NCBI GenBank assembly: GCA_021162805.1
Contig: JAGGXZ010000064.1
Coordinates: forward strand, 1 to 41,427
Direction of reading: 5' to 3'
DNA: 41,427 nucleotides
Source: Candidatus Poribacteria bacterium
GTDB lineage: Bacteria; Poribacteria; WGA-4E; B28-G17
Shown here: positions 1-5,819 of the stretch, in pieces
Layout: the number at the start of each line of letters is the position of its first letter
Numbering within the stretch: position 1 is the first letter of the stretch
The notes under the pieces: model-generated
What the model was told of the DNA's origin: nothing
Databases searched by the model: none
What the model saw: the letters and a program-made list of their open reading frames with translations, nothing else
Program-made: the position numbers and the translations under genes

Positions 1-173
1 TCGGCCATCCTCATCAGATGATTTGTCACCTCAGCCGATACATATTCCTCTCCGCAATTTCCACAGATTTGAGCGGGGACGTTCTGAAAAACGATCGTCA
101 CTCCCTTCCGTTCCAAGGTAACGGTAGTATAGCCTTTACGGGTTTCCCCCTTCTTGCAGATGACACATCTCAT
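1..173 (-). CDS. YgiT/MqsA-type zinc-finger antitoxin (partial, runs off left edge)
   Basis: The minus-strand frame starts at an ATG read from 173 and is open to the window edge, giving about 57 residues. It begins MRCVICKKGE and continues to CGNCGEEYVS, so it has the paired CxxC motifs (VICK near the start, ICGNCGEEY about 40 residues later) of the YgiT-type zinc finger found at the N-terminus of MqsA-like and HigA-like antitoxins. A GGAGGAG ribosome site lies just upstream. The ATG overlaps the stop of the upstream DUF4258 toxin frame by four bases (ATGA), the usual toxin-antitoxin coupling. A DNA-binding HTH part may or may not follow outside the window. The family is inferred from the motif pattern and the partner gene. 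Confidence 0.8.
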   Translation of the reverse strand, partial: MRCVICKKGETRKGYTTVTLERKGVTIVFQNVPAQICGNCGEEYVSAEVTNHLMRMA

Positions 174-458
174 GGTTTTCTCCTCCTGCGGAAGTTATCT
201 CTCCAGAGTGAAGGGTCGGGCTGGTAGGCGGTAACTACAATCCCCATGCTTTCCTCCTCATTTACAGCAAGCACTACATGAATAGGACGATCATTTACGA
301 AGCCCAAGATGAGCATGCTTGGATACGGTTCATCATTTGGATATTCCTCTAATTATCTCGCCTTCCTGGATCACTTTGAGAACCTCCTCATCGGATATCT
401 CCCTTTCGAACATCCGCCTGATAGCGTGAAGGCGAAACTCAATCCTTCTAAGCTTCAA
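170..458 (-). pseudogene. DUF4258-family toxin, single-base frameshift
   Basis: Read on the minus strand from a TTG at 458 (GGAG seven bases upstream, in-frame TAA just before), the frame gives LKLRRIEFRLHAIRRMFERE and continues to EGEIIRGISK, then stops. Shifting by one base near 346-347 restores the rest of the family: EYPNDEPYPSMLILGFVND and on to QPDPSLWRDNFRRRKP, ending in an ATGA overlap with the antitoxin. The 289-base length is 96 codons plus one, so one extra G in the run at 346-347 explains everything. DUF4258 proteins are RelE/MqsR-like putative RNase toxins paired with YgiT-type antitoxins. Either the toxin is inactivated, which would leave the antitoxin unneeded, or this is a base-call error. 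Family assignment rests on the HA-RRMFER, PYPS and VV-A motifs. Confidence 0.8.
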
Positions 459-490
459 GTTAAAGCTCCTGCATCTGGATTACAGTTTTT

Positions 491-521
491 GTCCAAAGTC
501 CGAGATCCAAGGTCCGAAGTC
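491..521. repeat. Degenerate heptamer tandem repeat (GTCCRAR)
   Basis: Short units GTCCAAA, GTCCGAGA, TCCAAG, GTCCGAA and GTC follow one another with a 6-8 base period. The block lies in the 223-base non-coding gap between the DUF4258 gene and the aspartic protease gene. It resembles a short intergenic low-complexity island; no function is evident. A second heptamer island of different sequence lies on the other side of the protease gene. Confidence 0.55.
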
Positions 522-681
522 TTTTGGATCCCTCTTAAGGAACGTAGAACTTTACCACTCAACGGCATCCTGCACCCCCATTAATCATAAGGTCATAAAT
601 CATACGCATGCCCAAAAGCCGGGCCAGCACGATGCCGATATTTTCCCCGATAGAGCGATATCTCGGCTCGGCCTCCATTCG

Positions 682-1035
682 TCAGACAAGAAGCATGCGC
701 ATCGGCTCCAAGGTGCGCCTGAAGGGGTCAAACACCAGGCCCAGGACCTCGAGGGTCACCACGCCCAAAAGCGCCTCATCATCCCCTGGTTCGCCCAGGA
801 TCACAGGTGTGTGCCCCTCCCCCTGGGGCAGAACGATATAGCATTCAGAAACCTTCCGCGTGACTGTGCGCCCATCTGCCAAAACAAAGACATGTTCCCG
901 CTTCGGGGAAAGCCCGATTTTTCGCCACACGGGTTCGGAGAGCAAAGTATAGGTGGCTCCACTGTCCACAAGAAACCTAACCTGCTCCTCCCCTTTAGGA
1001 CCCCGCACCGTTCCCTCAATATAGGTTATGCCCAT
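682..1035 (-). CDS. Clan AA (retropepsin-like) aspartic protease, single domain
   Basis: A 117-residue protein on the minus strand. The catalytic signature V-D-S-G-A-T (LVDSGATYTLLS) lies near residue 25, followed by a flap-like GL region and a second hydrophobic block (VILGEPGDDEALLGVVTLEVLGL), ending RRTLEPMRMLL. This is the layout of small prokaryotic clan AA aspartic proteases, which act as homodimers with one Asp per subunit. The ATG at 1035 is preferred over the GTG at 1050 because GGGGAG lies seven bases before it. There is no signal peptide, so it is probably cytoplasmic. Its substrate is unknown. It sits in the same minus-strand accessory patch as the toxin-antitoxin genes but is separated from them by more than 200 bases. 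Confidence 0.85.
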   Translation of the reverse strand: MGITYIEGTVRGPKGEEQVRFLVDSGATYTLLSEPVWRKIGLSPKREHVFVLADGRTVTRKVSECYIVLPQGEGHTPVILGEPGDDEALLGVVTLEVLGLVFDPFRRTLEPMRMLLV

Positions 1036-1344
1036 TACGCTACTCCCCACAAAGGTCTTAAAGCGTTAAACGTTAGAACGTTGAACGTTAGACGTGCTAA
1101 CGCACGACGGGATATCTGTAGCCGGACTGGATTATTATAGCTTTACCGACCAGAAAACGCAACTTCTCTTAAGAGGCAAAGGTACATAATCTTCTCAACC
1201 TGAACCTGAACCTTAATCTAGAATTTAGACCAGCTCGCCGCGACGATGGGGTATATTGTAGCGGGGCGAGATAGGGGATGAAAGCCGTAAACCCTCGATC
1301 CTCAAGGGGCGTTTTCCCGATCTGCAGGCAAAGGGAGGTGGGGG
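1036..1344. other. Intergenic region, divergent side of protease and VWA genes
   Basis: These 309 bases contain no convincing gene. The left part holds the protease ribosome site and a heptamer repeat island. The right part contains a TATATT at 1252-1257 that could serve as a -10 for the VWA gene, but no good -35 lies at 17 bases. A weak inverted pair (CTCGCC at 1234-1239 and GGCGAG at 1265-1270) brackets it. I see no RNA gene. Confidence 0.5.
1064..1102. repeat. Degenerate heptamer tandem repeat (CGTTRRA)
   Basis: Consecutive units CGTTAAA, CGTTAGAA, CGTTGAA, CGTTAGA and CGTGCTA then ACG run from 1064 with a 7-8 base period. Because AACGTT is its own complement, the block also reads as overlapping small palindromes. 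It lies just upstream of the aspartic protease start. A related degenerate GCGTT block occurs at 37195-37216. Confidence 0.6.
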
Positions 1345-2373
1345 ATGTCCAGGAACCTTTTCTCCTTACATGCCCTCTTAATATCGGTTCTGTTGCATCT
1401 CATCGGGCTGGTATCGATCTATCTCCTCATTCGTCCCAACTCGTCCGGGAGGATCGGATCGACCACCGAGGTCTCCTTGATTCGGATTTACAGGAGACCT
1501 CGTCGTCCTATGACCCATCGTCTTCCTGTGCTATCCCTCGATTCGGGATCGGTCGAGGTGCGTTCCCCCGCCCTTTCGTTTCATCCTTCCCCTCATCCCG
1601 TTCAAATTCGGATGAGTGCGATGTCGCCGACGTATACGCCGGCGGAGCCCCGTATATCGGATTCCGGCTCCGTTCCCCTGTCCTATGGCGGAGGCGGCGG
1701 GGAGGGGAAGATCTTTGCGTTGAAGTTCAAGCCTAAGAGGCCGGTCGTTCCCCGCGTGTCCCCTCACATCGATGCTCTTCACGATTTCAGGCCCTTGCTC
1801 GATCCGACGGTCGAGCTCGATGTGCCCGATTCCCCTCTGGCATATCTCGGTGAGAGGATGGCGCGGCAGGGCGGCGACAAGCTGGATCTCGTCCTGGTGA
1901 TAGACACGAGCGAGAGCATGGCGAACGATATATTCTATGTGGAGATGCATCTGGAGGATATGCTGGAGAAGCTGAGGGGGGGCGGGGTGGATTACAGGAT
2001 CATCGTCGTTCAGTTCAGGCACAGCCTCGCGTATTCGATCATAGGCAGGGATGTCCTGATATCCAGGCCGATGAGGCGGATCGACGATGTGAAAAGGCTG
2101 CTCAGAGGGATAAGGTGTCGGGCGGATGAGAGGGCGCTGGACGCCCTATGGAAGGCGGCCAATGAGATAGAGTTCCGTCCCGGCGCCGATCGGCGGTTCG
2201 TGTTCATCACGGACGAGTATGTCTCGGGGAAGCACAGCTCGAATGAGGTGATGGACCTGATCAGGCGAAAGCGGATCAGGGTCGACGTCATAGGCCTGCC
2301 CGATCCGTTTCAGAGATCGATCGCCCTGATGACGGGCGGGAGCTGGCTACCCATATGGAAGCTCAGGGATTAA
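1345..2373 (+). CDS. Membrane-anchored VWA-domain protein with TonB-like N-terminus
   Basis: A 342-residue protein. Residues about 6-28 form one hydrophobic helix after a short positive start (MSRN), leaving the rest outside the cytoplasm, as in TonB/energy-transducer-like anchors. A proline- and arginine-rich low-complexity stretch runs to about residue 170. A von Willebrand factor A domain follows, with the metal-site motif D187-T-S-E-S191 after a beta strand (LDLVLVI) and a second acidic loop (FITDEY) near residue 290. The usual Thr of the metal site is not obvious: the corresponding loop reads RCRADERALDAL. Metal binding may therefore be altered. The ATG has a strong GGGAGGTGGGGG leader. 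The 3' end overlaps the convergent phosphodiesterase gene by 11 bases. Ligand unknown. Confidence 0.8.
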   Translation: MSRNLFSLHALLISVLLHLIGLVSIYLLIRPNSSGRIGSTTEVSLIRIYRRPRRPMTHRLPVLSLDSGSVEVRSPALSFHPSPHPVQIRMSAMSPTYTPAEPRISDSGSVPLSYGGGGGEGKIFALKFKPKRPVVPRVSPHIDALHDFRPLLDPTVELDVPDSPLAYLGERMARQGGDKLDLVLVIDTSESMANDIFYVEMHLEDMLEKLRGGGVDYRIIVVQFRHSLAYSIIGRDVLISRPMRRIDDVKRLLRGIRCRADERALDALWKAANEIEFRPGADRRFVFITDEYVSGKHSSNEVMDLIRRKRIRVDVIGLPDPFQRSIALMTGGSWLPIWKLRD

Positions 2374-3115
2374 GGAGGTTTATCAGCCTTCGCGGGTAGT
2401 TGGTGTAGATCGCGTCGACCCCCATCTCGATAAGCTCGCGCATCGTCGGCTCATCGTCGACGGTGAAGGTCCAGACCGAGAGCGCCTGCATATGTGCCCT
2501 GCGGAGGAGCTTCGGGGTGAGATATCTGTGGTTGAGGTTCAGGGCGGGCAGTCCCGCCGTTCTGGCCTGAGATATATAGGTTGAGATGAACTCATCCGTC
2601 CGTCCGTTCCTGGCGAGTTTCTCCACGTCGGGATGGAGGTTGAGGAGGACGGTCAGGTTGGGGTCCATCTCCTTTATCATCCTCGCCGTCGGGACGTAGC
2701 ATCCGCATATCACCACCTCGTCTCTCATCCCCGCATCGGTTACGGCTTTGAGGAGTGCCGGGATGGCCTTTTCGGTCTTAAGGTCGAGCGAGAACCCTAT
2801 TTTACCCTTTCCCAGCTCGAGGGCCTCCATCAGAGATGGTATCCTCTCCCCGGCGTACTTTCTCCCCTTCCACGAGCCCGCGTCCAGCTTTCTGATCTCA
2901 TCGAAGGTATAGCCGGATACCGGTCCCGTGCCGTCGGTGGTCTCATCGACGGTTGGGTTATGGATCAATATGGGGACCCCGTCGGCGGTCAGGTTGACAT
3001 CCACCTCCACCATATCGGCGCCCAATCGGATGGCCTCTTCAATGGCGATCAGGGTGTTCATCGGCGCCTCGCCCGAGTTGCCCCTGTGGCTGATCACTAT
3101 CGGTCTGTTGAGCAT
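2363..3115 (-). CDS. Glycerophosphodiester phosphodiesterase (GDPD)
   Basis: A 250-residue TIM-barrel enzyme of full family length. It hydrolyses glycerophosphodiesters to glycerol 3-phosphate and an alcohol. Seen motifs: HRGN near residue 10, metal ligands in MVEVDV (about residue 37), the catalytic HNPTVDETTDGTG segment around residue 52, the metal-site Glu/Asp strand equivalent FSLDLKTE near residue 110, and the C-terminal VWTFTVDDE and DAIYTNYP strands. There is no signal peptide, which suggests a cytoplasmic form of the UgpQ type. The ATG follows GAGGTGAAGG directly. A promoter lies upstream at 3149-3177. It is divergent from the MvhD-like gene and convergent with the VWA gene. Confidence 0.92.
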   Translation of the reverse strand: MLNRPIVISHRGNSGEAPMNTLIAIEEAIRLGADMVEVDVNLTADGVPILIHNPTVDETTDGTGPVSGYTFDEIRKLDAGSWKGRKYAGERIPSLMEALELGKGKIGFSLDLKTEKAIPALLKAVTDAGMRDEVVICGCYVPTARMIKEMDPNLTVLLNLHPDVEKLARNGRTDEFISTYISQARTAGLPALNLNHRYLTPKLLRRAHMQALSVWTFTVDDEPTMRELIEMGVDAIYTNYPRRLINLLNP

Positions 3116-3148
3116 CCTTCACCTCGCTGAGGATGAGATATCCTCAAG

Positions 3149-3177
3149 ATTATACCGTCTCGCCGTCTCACCGGCAA
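3149..3177 (-). promoter_or_regulatory. Sigma-70-type promoter for GDPD gene
   Basis: On the minus strand TTGCCG (3177-3172) is followed after 17 bases by TATAAT (3154-3149), about 35 bases before the GDPD ATG. The same TTGCC-N17-TATAAT arrangement precedes the NtrC-type gene. Confidence 0.7.
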
Positions 3178-3194
3178 CCACCCAGCGTAAGGTT

Positions 3195-3224
3195 TTGACT
3201 CGGCCTTCGAGGTTGTGATATACT
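3195..3224 (+). promoter_or_regulatory. Sigma-70-type promoter for the MvhD/FdhB-like pair
   Basis: TTGACT (3195-3200), an 18-base spacer and TATACT (3219-3224). Transcription would begin near 3231, giving a leader of about 30 bases with GAGGAGG before the GTG at 3260. It is divergent from the GDPD promoter, and the two -35 boxes are about 17 bases apart. Confidence 0.72.
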
Positions 3225-3259
3225 TTACCTGCATACATATCCGTCGAGGAGGAGGCGAG

Positions 3260-3697
3260 GTGAAGGAGAGGCTGAAGATCGTGGCCTTTCTGTGTAACTG
3301 GTGCAGTTATGCGGGCGCGGACCTCGCCGGCGTAAGCCGGCTTCAATATCCGACGGAGGTGCGCATCGTCAGGGTTCCCTGTTCGGGCAGGGTCGACCCG
3401 ATGCTTGTGATCAAGGCGCTTCACGACGGCGCGGATGCCGTGTTGGTATCGGGATGTCATCCCGGGGACTGTCATTACACGAGCGGCAACCTGATAGCCA
3501 GACGCAGATTCGCCTTCCTCAAAAGCCTGCTGGATTACGTCGGCATAGAGGAAGGGCGGGTTTTCTTCGCCTGGATCTCCGCCTCAGAGGGGGGGAAATT
3601 CGCCGAGATCATCAGGCGGATCTCCGATAGGGTGAGGGAGATAGGGCGTTTTGAGAAGCTGAACGTGAACGCGGAGGCGTCGATCGATGAGAGCTGA
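3260..3697 (+). CDS. MvhD-family hydrogenase/heterodisulfide reductase iron-sulfur delta subunit
   Basis: A 145-residue protein of the FrhD/MvhD family, which carries a [2Fe-2S] cluster and passes electrons to heterodisulfide-reductase-type partners. Cysteines are in the family positions: FLCNWCSYAGADLAG at the N-terminus (C12, C15), VPCSGRVD in the middle, and SGCHPGDCHYTSGN. The GTG at 3260 is chosen because GAGGAGGCGAG sits directly before it and the upstream frame has no domain. It overlaps the next gene by 11 bases, so the two are translationally coupled. No hydrogenase large subunit, HdrA, HdrB or HdrC gene is in the window, so the electron donor is unknown. Confidence 0.88.
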   Translation: MKERLKIVAFLCNWCSYAGADLAGVSRLQYPTEVRIVRVPCSGRVDPMLVIKALHDGADAVLVSGCHPGDCHYTSGNLIARRRFAFLKSLLDYVGIEEGRVFFAWISASEGGKFAEIIRRISDRVREIGRFEKLNVNAEASIDES

Positions 3698-4619
3698 GGA
3701 GAGAATGCGGGCGAGGTTCAGGGAACTGCTGGACGAGGGGAGGGTGGAGGTCGTCCTGGGATACGCGCGACGTCCCTCGGGCAGGATCGGACCGGAGTTT
3801 ATCGAGGAGCCCGACGGGGTGGATCGTCTCGTCTGGAATCCGCTCTGTGATGTCAATCTGGCCAGATATCTCCGTGACCTGTGCGATAGGAGGGTGGCCG
3901 TCATCCTCAAAGGCTGCGACTCGAGGGCGGTCGTCGAGCTGTTGAAGGCCAATCAGCTCAGGCGCGAGAACCTCTTCATACTGGGGGCGCCGTGTCGCGG
4001 GATCATCGACCGCAGGAGGTTTCCCACCCCTCCGGAGGATGCCGAATGGGAGCCGGACGGGATAGCCGTTCATCTCAATGGGACACGGAGGAGGTTTGAG
4101 GGTGAGGAGATATCCTTCGAGGCCTGCCGTTCATGCAGATATCCCAATCCCGTCATATACGACGAGCTGATCGAGGAGCCCGTGGAGGTGGATCAGAGCC
4201 GGAATCCCTACGATGAGATCGAGGGGATAGAGAGGCTGAGCGGTGAGGAGAGATGGGAGCTCTTCAGGAGGGAGTTCGAGCGGTGTATCAGATGTTACGC
4301 CTGCCGAAACGCGTGTCCCCTCTGTTTCTGTGAGGAGTGTTTCGCGGAAAGCCTTCGGCCGAAATGGGTCGGCAGAGGGGTGCAGGTTAAGGAAAACATC
4401 ACCTTTCATCTGATCAGGATGATGCATCTGGCCGGTCGGTGCGTCGGATGCGGGGCGTGTGAGAGGGCCTGTCCGATGGACATAAGGCTCCACCTCCTGA
4501 CGCGCAAGATCGAGAGGATCGCCGAGGAGATGTTCGGATATGTGGCGGGGCTGAGCGTCGATGAACCTGACCTGTTGACGACCTTCTCGCAGGATGATCC
4601 GGGGGATTTCATCCTTTGA
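3687..4619 (+). CDS. FdhB/HdrA-associated 4Fe-4S dicluster electron-transfer protein
   Basis: 310 residues. The N-terminal 110 residues resemble the FrhB/FdhB N-terminal domain (NPLCDVNLARYL, VAVILKGCDSRA, NLFILGAPCRG). A middle segment has EACRSCRYPNP. The C-terminal part carries two ferredoxin-like clusters: C200xxC203xxC206xxxC210P followed by extra cysteines at 213, 215 and 218, and C252xxC255xxC258xxxC262P. It is probably a soluble electron carrier between a flavin or F420-like donor and the MvhD-like partner. Its start overlaps the end of the mvhD-like gene, with GGAGG nine bases upstream. Similar pairs occur in anaerobes beside Hdr or methylene-THF reductase genes, neither of which is here. 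The extra cysteine group after the first cluster is notable. Confidence 0.85.
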   Translation: MRAEERMRARFRELLDEGRVEVVLGYARRPSGRIGPEFIEEPDGVDRLVWNPLCDVNLARYLRDLCDRRVAVILKGCDSRAVVELLKANQLRRENLFILGAPCRGIIDRRRFPTPPEDAEWEPDGIAVHLNGTRRRFEGEEISFEACRSCRYPNPVIYDELIEEPVEVDQSRNPYDEIEGIERLSGEERWELFRREFERCIRCYACRNACPLCFCEECFAESLRPKWVGRGVQVKENITFHLIRMMHLAGRCVGCGACERACPMDIRLHLLTRKIERIAEEMFGYVAGLSVDEPDLLTTFSQDDPGDFIL

Positions 4620-4647
4620 CTTAAGCCCTAGACTGCGGAGGAATCGC

Positions 4648-4676
4648 TTGACATGGTCGGGAAGCGGTGCTATACT
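4648..4676 (+). promoter_or_regulatory. Consensus sigma-70-type promoter for the Ycf48-like gene
   Basis: A perfect TTGACA (4648-4653), a 17-base spacer and TATACT (4671-4676). The start codon is about 46 bases downstream at 4723. This is the best match to consensus in the window and suggests high basal expression. Confidence 0.85.
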
Positions 4677-4722
4677 AAAGGGCGTCTATGAAGAGTTGAA
4701 AGCGAAGGAGGAGGAATTTGCC

Positions 4723-5736
4723 ATGTTCATCCGTAACTGGACCTCTGTCGTCGTGGGCGTAGTTCTGGTCTGCCTGAGCTCCCTCGCCTTCGGTGGTTCC
4801 TGGGAGCTTATCTACAAGTCCGATCCGAACTCGGATATCGATCTCTATGCCATTCAATTCGTCAGCCCGAAGGAAGGATGGGCGGTTGGCGGTAAATTCA
4901 CGGAGGACAAGGGGATAGTCCTCCATACGACCGATGGCGGGAAGACCTGGGAGGCGCAGGAGAACCCGGCGGGACATACGCTTTGGGATCTTTGTTTCCT
5001 CAACAACAGCCTCGGATGGGCCGTCGGGGCCGATGGAACTATAATCATGACCAAGGATGGCGGGAAAACGTGGAAGGCGCAGATAAGCAAGGTTCAGAAC
5101 TGGCTTTATGGTGTGACCTTCCTCACCCCCAAGCTCGGATATGCCGTCGGAATGGGTGAGACGATACTGCGGACACGGGATGGAAGGACCTGGAAGATCC
5201 TCAAGGGCGGCAAGCCTCCTTCCGGCGTGGGTGAAGGCGAGGTGATGTTATCCGATGTCTGTTTCGTCAACGAGAAGAAGGGATGGACGGTGGGACAGAA
5301 CGGCGAGATACTCCACACCGAGGACGGCGGCAGGACGTGGAAACCTCAGACCAGCGGTCTGGAGCAGATGGCGCAGGAGTATAACCTCGTGCTATGGGGC
5401 GTTCATTTCATCAACGAGCTGAAAGGATGGGCTGTGGGAGATTACGGTATAATAATCCACACCGAGGACGGCGGTAAAACCTGGAAGCGACAGAAAAGCC
5501 CCGTCGAGGAGAATCTAAAGGACGTCTACTTCCTGCCGAACGGCAAAGAGGGCTGGGCGGTCGGAGCGATGGGAACGATCCTACATACCACCGATGGAGG
5601 CAAAACCTGGACGAAGGAGGACTGGACGAGCCCGACCAGGAGCAAAAACTACGAGTTCCGTGGCCTCTCCGTTCTCGATCCCAAGCACTGTTGGATCACA
5701 GGAGAATGGGGATTCGTCCTCAGATATAAGCCTTGA
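4723..5736 (+). CDS. Secreted Ycf48-like / BNR-repeat beta-propeller protein
   Basis: 337 residues from the ATG at 4723, preceded by GGAGGAGG. Residues 1-23 are a signal peptide (MFIRNW, then a hydrophobic core ending LAFGG). The rest is built of about seven repeats of the form GWAVGxxGxIxHTxDGGKTWxxQ, the BNR/Asp-box signature shared by the photosystem II assembly factor Ycf48 and sialidase-like propellers. Asp-boxes (DGGKTW) recur about every 45 residues. In non-photosynthetic bacteria such proteins are periplasmic or outer-surface propellers of unknown role. The gene is monocistronic: it has its own consensus promoter and a hairpin after it. No catalytic residues of a sialidase are visible. 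Confidence 0.88.
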   Translation: MFIRNWTSVVVGVVLVCLSSLAFGGSWELIYKSDPNSDIDLYAIQFVSPKEGWAVGGKFTEDKGIVLHTTDGGKTWEAQENPAGHTLWDLCFLNNSLGWAVGADGTIIMTKDGGKTWKAQISKVQNWLYGVTFLTPKLGYAVGMGETILRTRDGRTWKILKGGKPPSGVGEGEVMLSDVCFVNEKKGWTVGQNGEILHTEDGGRTWKPQTSGLEQMAQEYNLVLWGVHFINELKGWAVGDYGIIIHTEDGGKTWKRQKSPVEENLKDVYFLPNGKEGWAVGAMGTILHTTDGGKTWTKEDWTSPTRSKNYEFRGLSVLDPKHCWITGEWGFVLRYKP

Positions 5737-5759
5737 GGTCAACCACAGCTCTCCCATGC

Positions 5760-5777
5760 GGGCGGTTTCAACCGCCC
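5760..5777. terminator. GC-rich intergenic hairpin (GGGCGGTT / AACCGCCC)
   Basis: An 8-base perfect inverted repeat, GGGCGGTT and AACCGCCC with TC between (in practice a 7-bp stem with a 4-base loop), 23 bases after the Ycf48-like stop. There is no U-tract. Nearly the same element recurs at 12043-12061, so it may be a dispersed intergenic repeat acting as a terminator or mRNA stabiliser. Confidence 0.55.
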
Positions 5778-5819
5778 TCACGTTAAACGGCGCGGGGTGA
5801 TTTCCGGGGGAGTCAACTG

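Noticed and set aside
559-678. 39-codon minus-strand frame three bases after the aspartic protease stop
   Set aside because: No ribosome site, no recognisable motif and short enough to occur by chance; kept out of the gene list.
2334-2373. VWA protein C-terminus GSWLPIWKLRD as a seventh case of the W-x-K tag
   Set aside because: The order and spacing differ (LPIWKL instead of LxTxWGxxK), so it was not counted.
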